Below are positions 55,253-62,614 of a stretch of DNA of 64,000 nt, piece by piece. The notes beneath the pieces are model-generated. The model saw only the letters and a program-made list of their open reading frames with translations. It did not search any database and had not been told where the DNA came from. Each line of letters begins with the position of its first letter. The stretch's first letter is position 1. Location of the stretch: contig NZ_JACHNH010000001.1 in the NCBI RefSeq assembly GCF_014205335.1, positions 4,768,501 to 4,832,500 of the forward strand, written 5' to 3'. Origin of the DNA: Amorphoplanes digitatis. GTDB taxonomy: Bacteria; Actinomycetota; Actinomycetes; Mycobacteriales; Micromonosporaceae. A program made the translations under genes and the position numbers.

Positions 55253-56589
55253 TTGCCGATGACCTGGTTCATGTTGGTGACCCACTGCTGGGGCGAGACC
55301 TGCTGCTGGAACAGCTTCGCGATGTTGTCCAGCAGAGCCTCGGCGGCGGTCGGGCTCAGCGCCTGGTCCCAGGACTGCGCGAAGACCTTGGCGTTGACGG
55401 AGGTGTCATAAACGTACTTGAGGAACGCGGCGTCCGGCGAGGCACCCAGGATGGCCTCGGTGCCCTTGGCGACCGGAACCGAACCGCCGTCGTTGATCCA
55501 GGCCTTGGTCTCGTCCGCGTCGAGCACACCGCTGGTGAAGAACTTCTTCGCGGTCTCCTTCTGCTCGGCCGTCGCCTTCGACGAGATCGCGAGGTACTGC
55601 CCCGGGTTGCCGACCGTGTTGGTGGGGTCGCCCTTGCCGCCGGTGACCGGCGGGAAGTTCATCCAGCCGAGGTTGCCGCCGGAGACGAAGTCGCCGCCGT
55701 CGTTCTTCATGCTGCCGTAGGTCCAGCCGCCGTGCAGCATCATCGCGGCCTTGCCGGTGTACAGCAGGGCCTGGTCGGCGTTGTCCGCGGCGTCGACCGA
55801 CGAGAAGCCCTTGCCGAACGCGCCGTCCTTCACCATCTGCTGGATCTTGGTGAGCATGTCCAGCACGGCCGGGTTGGACCAGGCGTCCTTCTGGCCGTCG
55901 AAGACGCTCTGGAAGACCTCGGGGCCGCCGATGCGGTCGAGCAGGAACTCCAGCCACATCATGTTGGTCCAGCGGGCCTTGCCGGCCAGGGAGTACGGAA
56001 TGATGCCCTTCGACTTGAACGTCGGCACCAGCGCCATCATCTCCTCGAAGGACTGCGGCGGCTGCGCGCCGGCCTTCTCGAAGACCTTCTTGTTGTAGTA
56101 CAGGACGATCGGCTGCACGGTCTCGCACGGCATCGCGTAGATCTTGCCGCCGACCGTCGCCGGGCCGAACGACGACGGGAACAGCCGGTCCTTGACCGCG
56201 GCGTTCTCGCCGAACCAGCCGGTCAGGTCCTCGACCTGGCCCGCGTCGACGTAGCTCTTCAGGCCGCCGCCGCCCCAGCCCCAGATCAGGGTCGGCGCCT
56301 GGCCGGCGCCGATGGCCGTCTTGATCTTCTGCTTGTACGCGTCGTTCTCGAACGCGGTGAACTCGAGCTTGTTGTTCGGGTTGGCCTTGTTGAACCGCTC
56401 CGCCGCGGTCTGCCTGATCCCCTCGCCCGGCTGGCCGGTGAGGAACCAGTAGCTGGCCGTGCCGGCCTTGCCACCGCTGTTGGAATCGCCGCCGGGGCCG
56501 GAGCTGCCGCAGGCGGCAAGTGCGGCGCCCGCACCTGCCATGGCGGTGAGGCTGAGGAAGTTGCGACGCGATATCGGGCTGCGCTCCAC
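55249..56589 (-). CDS. Tat-exported substrate-binding lipoprotein for xylo-oligosaccharides
   Basis: The 446-residue protein has a twin-arginine signal (SRRNFLSLTA) followed by a lipobox (ALAAC, Cys near residue 27). Its family 1 binding-protein fold includes TASYWFLTGQPGEG and YYNKKVFEKAGAQPPQSFEE. It resembles BxlE-type xylobiose-binding proteins by context. I chose the GTG at 56589 because GGAG lies six bases upstream. The GTG nine codons earlier has no ribosome binding site. A GGAACTTTC operator candidate lies about 85 bases upstream. Confidence 0.9.
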   Translation of the reverse strand: MERSPISRRNFLSLTAMAGAGAALAACGSSGPGGDSNSGGKAGTASYWFLTGQPGEGIRQTAAERFNKANPNNKLEFTAFENDAYKQKIKTAIGAGQAPTLIWGWGGGGLKSYVDAGQVEDLTGWFGENAAVKDRLFPSSFGPATVGGKIYAMPCETVQPIVLYYNKKVFEKAGAQPPQSFEEMMALVPTFKSKGIIPYSLAGKARWTNMMWLEFLLDRIGGPEVFQSVFDGQKDAWSNPAVLDMLTKIQQMVKDGAFGKGFSSVDAADNADQALLYTGKAAMMLHGGWTYGSMKNDGGDFVSGGNLGWMNFPPVTGGKGDPTNTVGNPGQYLAISSKATAEQKETAKKFFTSGVLDADETKAWINDGGSVPVAKGTEAILGASPDAAFLKYVYDTSVNAKVFAQSWDQALSPTAAEALLDNIAKLFQQQVSPQQWVTNMNQVIGK

Positions 56590-56671
56590 GCTGATCTCCG
56601 TACTCGAGTGCCGCACGGATGCGGCGAGTCGATGGCTGAGGGGGTGGCCGTCGATCCTGGTCCCGAATTCT

Positions 56672-56680
56672 GGAACTTTC
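56672..56680. promoter_or_regulatory. Xylan-locus operator candidate d (GGAACTTTC)
   Basis: GGAACTTTC differs from candidate a only at the central base and is placed on the importer side of the divergent region, 83 bases upstream of the binding-protein start. Confidence 0.65.
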
Positions 56681-56860
56681 GATCGACAACCGCAAGTTAC
56701 CGAGAGATTTGGTTAACGTAGGATTTCGTGATTGACGTGTCAAGGCCCTTGAAAGACTCGTGCTTTACCAGCGAGAGTGGACCCCATCGCAGCGCGTGGA
56801 GCACCAAGCCGAGGGCACCTCAGGTCACGATCCGGTCGCGGCCAGATCTCACCGAAAGCC

Positions 56861-56871
56861 CGAAAGTTTCG
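56861..56871. promoter_or_regulatory. Xylan-locus operator candidate e, perfect palindrome
   Basis: CGAAAGTTTCG is a perfect 11-bp palindrome around a central G and lies 37 bases upstream of the GH3 start codon. It is the most symmetric copy and resembles GAAANTTTC elements described upstream of actinomycete xylanase genes. Confidence 0.75.
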
Positions 56872-56908
56872 GAGCCCGACGCTCGTCCGGCTCGTAAGGA
56901 GAACCATC

Positions 56909-59302
56909 GTGACGACACCTGACTGGCACGACCACACGTTGCCCGTCGCCGACCGGGTCAGCCTGCTGCTGGCGCAGATGACCCTCGAGGAGAAGGTCGC
57001 GCAGCTGGGCAGCCGGTGGGTCCGCAAGTCCGCGGAGGAGGAGGAGACCGTCCGGCCGGACGCCGACCCGGACACCGACCCGGACGCCGGCCACAACGTC
57101 GCGCCGATGCAGGACGTCTTCGCCGCCGCCGGCACCGTCTCGCTGGAGGACGCCAGCCGGCACGGGCTCGGCCACCTCACCCGGGTGTACGGCGGCATCC
57201 CGGTCACCGTCGAGGAGGGCGCGGCCGAGGTGGTCCGCCAGCACCACGTCGTGCTCGCGGGCAGCCGGCTGGGCATCCCGGCGCTGGTGCACGAGGAGTG
57301 CCTCACCGGCTTCACCACCTTCGGCGCGACCGTATACCCCGCGGCGATCGCCTGGGGCGCGACCTTCGACCCGGATCTGATCGGGCGGATGGCCGCGGCG
57401 ATCGGCCGGGACATGGCCGCCGCCGGCGTGCACCAGGGCCTGTCCCCCGTGCTCGACGTGGTCCGCGACTACCGCTGGGGCCGGGTCGAGGAGACCATGG
57501 GCGAGGACCCCTACCTGGTGTCGATGCTCGGCGCGGCGTACGTCCGCGGCCTCCAGAGCGCCGGCGTCCTGGCCACCCTCAAGCACTTCGCCGGCTACTC
57601 GGCCGCCCGCGCCGCCCGCAACCACGGCCCGGTGCCGATGGGGCGCCGCGAGCTGATGGACATGATCCTGCCGCCCTTCGAGGCCGCGGTGAAGCTCGCC
57701 GGCGCCGCCTCGGTGATGAACTCGTACTCCGAGGTGGACGGCATACCGGCCGCGGCCGACCCCTGGCTGCTCACCGACGTGCTGCGCGAGCAGTGGGGCT
57801 TCACCGGCACGGTGGTCTCCGACTACTGGGCCGTGCCGTTCCTCGCCACCATGCACCGCGTCGCCGCGGACACCGCCGACGCCGGCATGCAGGCGCTCAC
57901 CGCCGGCATCGACGTGGAGCTGCCGGACACGCTCGGCTACGGCGCCGCGCTGGTGGAGCGGGTGCGCCGCGGCGAGATCGCCGAGGAGCTCGTCGACCGG
58001 GCCGCCCGGCGGCTGCTCACCCACAAGGCCGAGCTCGGCCTGCTCGACCCGGACTGGACCCCCGAGGCCTCGGTGACCCGCGCGGCCGGCACCGACCTCG
58101 ACTCCCCCGCCAACCGGTCGCTGGCCCGCGAGGTGGCCGAACGCTCGATCGTGCTGCTCGAGGCCGGCACGGCGCTGCCGGTGCTCGGCACGGACCGCCC
58201 GCCGCTGCGCCAGGTGGCCGTCGTCGGGCCGTGCGCCGACGACCCGCGCACGTTCATGGGCTGCTACTCGTTCCCGAACCACGTCCTGCCGCGCTACCCC
58301 GGCCTCGGCATGGGCATCGAGGTGCCGTCGGTGGTCGACGCGCTGCGGCTTGAGCTGCCGGATGTCAAGATCGTGTACGAGCAGGGCAGCGGGGTGCAGG
58401 GCACGGACCGCTCCGGCTTCGCCGCCGCCGTCGCCGCGGCCCGGGACGCGGAGCTGTGCGTCGCGGTCGTCGGCGACCTCGCGGGCATGTTCGGCAACGG
58501 CACCTCCGGCGAGGGCTGCGACGCCGAGGACCTGCGCCTGCCGGGCGTGCAGGCGGACCTGCTGGCCGAGCTCCTCGAGACCGGCACGCCGGTGGTCGTT
58601 GTCGTCGTCTCCGGCCGCCCGTACGCGCTGGGCGACGTGCACGGCCGCGCCGCCGGCCTGGTGCAGGCGTTCATGCCGGGCGAGGAGGGCGGCCCGGCGA
58701 TCGCCGGCGTCCTCAGCGGCCGGATCCAGCCCGGCGGCAAGCTGCCGGTGCAGATCCCCCGGTACGCGGGCAGCCAGCCGGGCACCTACCTCCAGCCGCC
58801 GCTCGGCGCGGACCGGACCGACATCAGCAACCTCGACCCGACGCCGCTGTTCCCGTTCGGCCACGGGTCGTCGTACACCACCTTCGAGGTCGGCGACCTG
58901 GCGATCGGCGCCGAACAGGTGCCCACCGACGGCGAGTTCACCGTGTCGGTCCGGGTCCGCAACACCGGGACCCGGGCGGGCGACGAGGTGGTCCAGCTCT
59001 ACCTGCACGACACGGTCGCGCAGGTGACGCGCCCGGTGAAGCAGCTGACGGGCTTCGCCCGGGTGCACCTCGCGGCGGGCCGCGGCGCGGAGGTCCGGTT
59101 CCAGGTGCACGCCGACCGGACCGCGTTCACCGGCCGCGACCTCGAGCGCGTCGTCGAGCCCGGCGAGATCGAGATCATGGTCGGCACGTCGGCGGGCAAT
59201 CTCCCGTGCCGCGGCGCGGTGCGGCTGACCGGCCCGGTGCGCACGGTCGGCGCCGACCGCAGGCTGATCACACCCGTAGAGGTGATCCAGGACGCCCGGT
59301 GA
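56909..59302 (+). CDS. GH3 beta-xylosidase/beta-glucosidase, cytoplasmic
   Basis: The 797-residue enzyme has the GH3 N-terminal barrel with nucleophile Asp305 in TGTVVSDYWAV, KHFAGYSAARAARNHGP as substrate-binding segment, an alpha/beta sandwich domain, and a fibronectin-III-like C-terminal domain (VRVRNTGTRAGDEVVQLYLH). No signal peptide is present, so it should hydrolyse imported xylo-oligosaccharides. The residues 40-75 insertion (acidic, EEEETVRPDADPDTDPDAGH) is unusual. The GTG at 56909 has AAGGAG upstream. The frame is open to 56777, but that part covers the operator. Confidence 0.94.
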   Translation: MTTPDWHDHTLPVADRVSLLLAQMTLEEKVAQLGSRWVRKSAEEEETVRPDADPDTDPDAGHNVAPMQDVFAAAGTVSLEDASRHGLGHLTRVYGGIPVTVEEGAAEVVRQHHVVLAGSRLGIPALVHEECLTGFTTFGATVYPAAIAWGATFDPDLIGRMAAAIGRDMAAAGVHQGLSPVLDVVRDYRWGRVEETMGEDPYLVSMLGAAYVRGLQSAGVLATLKHFAGYSAARAARNHGPVPMGRRELMDMILPPFEAAVKLAGAASVMNSYSEVDGIPAAADPWLLTDVLREQWGFTGTVVSDYWAVPFLATMHRVAADTADAGMQALTAGIDVELPDTLGYGAALVERVRRGEIAEELVDRAARRLLTHKAELGLLDPDWTPEASVTRAAGTDLDSPANRSLAREVAERSIVLLEAGTALPVLGTDRPPLRQVAVVGPCADDPRTFMGCYSFPNHVLPRYPGLGMGIEVPSVVDALRLELPDVKIVYEQGSGVQGTDRSGFAAAVAAARDAELCVAVVGDLAGMFGNGTSGEGCDAEDLRLPGVQADLLAELLETGTPVVVVVVSGRPYALGDVHGRAAGLVQAFMPGEEGGPAIAGVLSGRIQPGGKLPVQIPRYAGSQPGTYLQPPLGADRTDISNLDPTPLFPFGHGSSYTTFEVGDLAIGAEQVPTDGEFTVSVRVRNTGTRAGDEVVQLYLHDTVAQVTRPVKQLTGFARVHLAAGRGAEVRFQVHADRTAFTGRDLERVVEPGEIEIMVGTSAGNLPCRGAVRLTGPVRTVGADRRLITPVEVIQDAR

Positions 59303-59315
59303 GAGGGGCAGTGGC

Positions 59316-59342
59316 GGCGGCGCCGGCCGAACCGGCGCCGCC
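59316..59342. terminator. Hairpin terminator after the GH3 gene
   Basis: A perfect 11-bp stem (59316-59326 with 59332-59342) and a 5-base loop lie between the convergent GH3 and DUF2087 genes, marking the right edge of the xylan locus. Confidence 0.82.
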
Positions 59343-59350
59343 GTCGCCCA

Positions 59351-59911
59351 TCAGCCGACCGGCAGCGGGCGGCCCGGGCCGTAGGTGGTGCCGGCGCGGT
59401 CGCGCTCCAGCCAGCCGGTGTCGACCATCATCCGCCGCACCCCCGCCACGTCGTCGGTGACCTCGGCCAGGCGGCGGTTGATCTCGTCCTCGCCGTACAG
59501 GCCGTCGAGGGCCAGGAACCGGGCCAGCAGCTCGCCCAGCAGCGGGGTGCGCTCGCTGAGCGTCGGCGGCATGGTGGCCAGCCGGCCGTGCGAGAAGTTG
59601 GCCCGCAGCTGCGGGTATTCCGCCAGCAGCGCGGCGATCGGCTGTAGCCGGTCGACCGCCGCGGCCGCCTCGCGCAGCCCCTCGGGCCGCACCCGGTAGA
59701 CCCCGTTGCCGGTACCGGTGGCCAGCCCGAGGGCGACGAGCCGGGCGAGGGCGTCGCCGGTCTTCGGCAGCGGCACATCGAGGGCGTAGGTGAGCTCGGC
59801 GAGCGTGACGCCCTCGGCGCCGCGGCGGACCAGCTCGGCGAACGCGAGCAGCCGCGTCTTGTCGGAGAGCTGGGCGAGGACGTCGGCGGCGCGGGCGGCT
59901 TCCATGGACAT
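59351..59911 (-). CDS. DUF2087 domain protein with ArsR-like N-terminal helix-turn-helix
   Basis: The 186-residue protein has an N-terminal winged-helix-like part (LSDKTRLLAFAELVRRGAEG, then LDVPLPKTGDALARLVALGL). Its C-terminal DUF2087 domain contains LLARFLALDGLYGEDEINRR and VRRMMVDTGWLERDRAGTTY. Such proteins look like transcription regulators with an unknown effector. The ATG at 59911 is used, and a second ATG two codons later is possible. It follows, after 48 bases, a minus-strand lipoprotein gene's far side and seems to be transcribed alone. Confidence 0.82.
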   Translation of the reverse strand: MSMEAARAADVLAQLSDKTRLLAFAELVRRGAEGVTLAELTYALDVPLPKTGDALARLVALGLATGTGNGVYRVRPEGLREAAAAVDRLQPIAALLAEYPQLRANFSHGRLATMPPTLSERTPLLGELLARFLALDGLYGEDEINRRLAEVTDDVAGVRRMMVDTGWLERDRAGTTYGPGRPLPVG

Positions 59912-59960
59912 CCGGTCACCGTAGGCACGCCGCGCCCCGCGCCGCACCCGGATTTCCGCC

Positions 59961-60260
59961 TCAGACCTCGACGATGGCGCCGGTCTTGTCGATCATGTGG
60001 GTGTTCCAGTACTCGTCCCACTCGTCGCCGACGTGCTCGGGGACCTTGCCCTCGGGGAAGCGCACGTAGCCGGCCGGCGGCTCATGGCCCTCCGGGACGC
60101 AGTCGCGTCCCGTCGTGCCCACCGCCGTGACCGGGTACTGGCCGCCGCCGCAGATCGCGTCGCTCAGGCAGCCCGCGGTCAGCAGCGTCGCCGCCAGGGC
60201 CGTCGCGCCGAGCAGGGTCGTGGTCAGGGTTCGGGTTCGGGTTCGGCTCGTGGATCTCAT
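59961..60260 (-). CDS. SCO0607-family lipoprotein
   Basis: The 99-residue protein has a signal with a basic n-region (MRSTSRTRTRTLTTTLLGA), a lipobox LLTAGC (Cys near residue 31), and a mature part with CGGGQYPVTAV, CVPEGHEPPAGYVRFPEGKV and VGDEWDEYWNTH. These are features of a small actinobacterial lipoprotein family named after SCO0607. Two Cys besides the lipidated one may form a disulfide. Function unknown. The n-region RTRTRT is encoded by a tandem GGTTCG repeat. The ATG at 60260 is preferred over an in-frame start at 60296. Confidence 0.85.
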   Translation of the reverse strand: MRSTSRTRTRTLTTTLLGATALAATLLTAGCLSDAICGGGQYPVTAVGTTGRDCVPEGHEPPAGYVRFPEGKVPEHVGDEWDEYWNTHMIDKTGAIVEV

Positions 60261-60692
60261 GACCGTAAGTCTCGCCGAGCGCGGCCGGTCCGCCATCGGT
60301 ACGCGTACTCATCGCCCGTCCGGCCGTTACCAATCCGTTACACAATGCCTGTCGCCCGGGGAGCCGGGGAGCCGCGTCCTAAGTAGGCGAGCCGCGCAGC
60401 GGGGTCGAAAGAGGAGCGGAACGGATGGCGGTGTCGCACAGCTGACAGATCCCGTGAATGCGGAGCAGGCGCGGAAACAGTTGGCACGATCGGGGGATAC
60501 ACGCCACCGATTGCCCATTGTCGCGCGCACGGCAGATCTCTCGGTCAAACGGCTCTGACCTGCCCTTTTGTGATTCGGGATGCAATTCCCGGGCGGCTTT
60601 CGCCCGTGTGGTACACAGTGAACATCGGCCGTTCAGCCGCTGTTAACCGGCGGCAGAAAGGTCGATGATGGCCGGACATAAGGCACCGTCGA
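60261..60692. other. Long leader or intergenic region upstream of the Stealth genes
   Basis: This 432-base stretch has lower GC content than the window average and no gene with recognisable homology. It contains two overlapping hairpins, CGGGA-N6-TCCCG (60576-60591) and CGGGCG-N5-CGCCCG (60590-60606), which share their central base and could be mutually exclusive in RNA. The promoters of the lipoprotein and Stealth units must be here. Confidence 0.35.
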
Positions 60693-60824
60693 ATGGTGAT
60701 CTTCAACTACCCGGCCGTTCCCATGATTGCGATGAATTTCGGGGGATCGTTGTCCAGGCATTTGATTGAGACGATTTCGGCGGCCGGCCGGGGATTCCGC
60801 TGCGAACTGGGGGAATCGGCATGA
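60693..60824 (+). CDS. Possible 43-residue leader ORF coupled to the first Stealth gene
   Basis: An ATG at 60693 opens a frame that reads MVIFNYPAVPMIAMNFGGSL and ends with CELGESA at a TGA that overlaps the Stealth start codon (ATGA). Weak AAGG lies about 10 bases upstream. Third positions are about 74% G or C, lower than in neighbouring genes. The perfect stop-start overlap is the main support. I recognise no family. It could be a leader peptide or chance. Confidence 0.3.
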   Translation: MVIFNYPAVPMIAMNFGGSLSRHLIETISAAGRGFRCELGESA

Positions 60825-62614
60825 TCGCGCACAAGCTGTACCGCCTGCTGCCGAAGAGCCGCCGCCTCAAGATGCTGGAGGTGCTGCCGCCGGACCGTCG
60901 CCTCTGGCTGGTGCGCCGGCTGACCCGGCAGCGGGCGCTGGGCTCGCCGGCCGTGGCCGGCGACCTGGTCCGGGCCCGTGACCGGGGCGCCGCCGTGCAG
61001 GCGCGCGTCGAGGTCGGCGCGACCCCCGCCTGGGCCTGGCGGCGCAACCTGGACGCGGTCGTCGCCGTCCTGGACGCCGCGGAGATCGACTACTTCTGCG
61101 TGCGACCGCACGGCTACCAGCACAGCGCCGTCGCGGTGTCCGTCGAGGACCGTGCCCGCACCCTCTCCGCGCTGCACGGCGCGGCCGGCCTGGCCGGTGC
61201 GCGGATCCTCGCCGGTGACGTCACCGAACGCGGCTTCCGGGCCGGACGGACCGCACGCGGCGGCGTCCAGGTCTACTTCCCCGTCACCGACCCGCGCGGC
61301 ACCACCGTGCTGGGCAGCGGATCCGCCTGCGAGATCGAGTTCTGGCGCCGGGTGCCCGGCGCGGACGGCGCGCCGGACACGATCGTCGGGCCGCGCGGCA
61401 ACGAGGTGGCCACCGCCCTGCCGGCCGAGGCCGAGATCCGGCACGTCGGCGCCGCCACGCTGAGCCCGTTCATGCCGGACGACGACGCCGGGCCGCGGTA
61501 CCGGACCCGGGAGGAGTTCGCCGGCGCACCGGCGGAGCAGGTGCGCTTCCCCATCGACGCCGTGTACACCTGGGTGGACGGCGGCGACCCGGACTGGCTG
61601 CGCCGCAAGAACGCGGCCCTCGCCGCGCTCGGCCACCAGCAGATCAACATCATCGCCACCAACCAGTCCCGGTTCATCAGCCGCGACGAGCTGCGGTACT
61701 CGCTGCGCTCGATGGCGGCGTTCGCGCCCTGGATCCGGCGGATCTTCCTGGTCACCGACGACCAGATACCGCCCTGGCTGGACGACTCCGGCCCACGCAT
61801 CACCGTGGTCAGCCACCGGGAGCTGTTCGGCGGCACCGGCGCGCTGCCGACCTTCAACTCGCACGCGATCGAGTCGCGCCTGCACCGCATCCCGGGGCTG
61901 GCCGAGCACTTCATCTACTTCAACGACGACATGTTCTTCGGCCGCCCGGTGCTGCCGACCGCGTTCTTCCACGCCAACGGCATCGCCAAGTTCTTCCAGT
62001 CGACGGCGCAGCTCGAGGCCGGGCCGGCCACCGTGCACGACGCGCCGGTCACCGCGGCCGGCAAGAACAACCGGCGGCACATCGAGGAGCACTTCGGGGT
62101 CAGCATCGCGCAGAAGATGCAGCACGTGCCGTACGCGCTCCAGAAGAGCGTGCTGGAGGAGATCGAGCAGACCCTGCCCGAGGACGTGCTGCGCACGGCG
62201 GAGCACCAGTTCCGGCACCCGGGCGACCTGTCGATCCCGTCCTCGCTCCAGCACTACTGGGCCTTCCTGACCCGGCGCGCGGTGCCCGGTTCGATCAAGT
62301 ACACGTACGCCGACCTGGCGCACCCCTCGACGCCGGTGCAGCTCGCGTTCCTGCTGGCCAAGCGGCACTGCGACGTCTTCTGCCTGAACGACACGGACTC
62401 CGCGGAGGTGGCGCTGGCCGAGCAGGCCGCGATGATGGCGGACTTCCTGCCGCACTACTTCCCGTTCCGCTCGCCGTTCGAGCTGCCCGACGACCTCGCC
62501 GAGGAGCGGTCCGCCTTCAGCGCGACCGAGCTGGCCCTCGCCGCGGGGCGGCACGGCAAGCGGCTCGTGCCGCGGCAGCACACCAAGGAGTACGTGCGGG
62601 ACAACCATGGCTGA
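60821..62614 (+). CDS. Stealth-family sugar-phosphate transferase (capsule/wall glycan polymerase-like)
   Basis: The 597-residue protein has the Stealth conserved regions: CR1 PIDAVYTWVDGGDPDW (near residue 244), CR2 RDELRYSLRSMAAFAPWIRR with FLVTDDQIPPWL (287-313), the FIYFNDDMFFGRP Asp motif (363), CR3 GKNNRRHIEEHFGV with QHVPYALQKSV (413-440), and a CR4 end. Family members transfer hexose-1-phosphate from UDP-sugars to build phosphodiester-linked glycans. An N-terminal region of about 230 residues is specific to actinobacterial members. The ATG at 60821 has GGGGGA at 8 bases. The 3' end overlaps the second Stealth gene by 8 bases. Confidence 0.92.
   Translation: MIAHKLYRLLPKSRRLKMLEVLPPDRRLWLVRRLTRQRALGSPAVAGDLVRARDRGAAVQARVEVGATPAWAWRRNLDAVVAVLDAAEIDYFCVRPHGYQHSAVAVSVEDRARTLSALHGAAGLAGARILAGDVTERGFRAGRTARGGVQVYFPVTDPRGTTVLGSGSACEIEFWRRVPGADGAPDTIVGPRGNEVATALPAEAEIRHVGAATLSPFMPDDDAGPRYRTREEFAGAPAEQVRFPIDAVYTWVDGGDPDWLRRKNAALAALGHQQINIIATNQSRFISRDELRYSLRSMAAFAPWIRRIFLVTDDQIPPWLDDSGPRITVVSHRELFGGTGALPTFNSHAIESRLHRIPGLAEHFIYFNDDMFFGRPVLPTAFFHANGIAKFFQSTAQLEAGPATVHDAPVTAAGKNNRRHIEEHFGVSIAQKMQHVPYALQKSVLEEIEQTLPEDVLRTAEHQFRHPGDLSIPSSLQHYWAFLTRRAVPGSIKYTYADLAHPSTPVQLAFLLAKRHCDVFCLNDTDSAEVALAEQAAMMADFLPHYFPFRSPFELPDDLAEERSAFSATELALAAGRHGKRLVPRQHTKEYVRDNHG

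Larger units (their letters stand above)
56590..56908. promoter_or_regulatory. Divergent promoter region of the importer operon and GH3 gene
   Basis: This 319-base region has no gene on either strand. It holds operator candidates d (56672-56680) and e (56861-56871), an AT-richer centre (56690-56770), and a TTGAC-GT-GTCAA repeat at 56732-56743 that could include a -35 element for either direction. Confidence 0.6.

Noticed and set aside
60327..60548. A minus-strand 73-codon frame upstream of the Stealth genes
   Set aside because: There is no family resemblance, ribosome binding site or coding-like third-position bias, and it covers the probable leader region.
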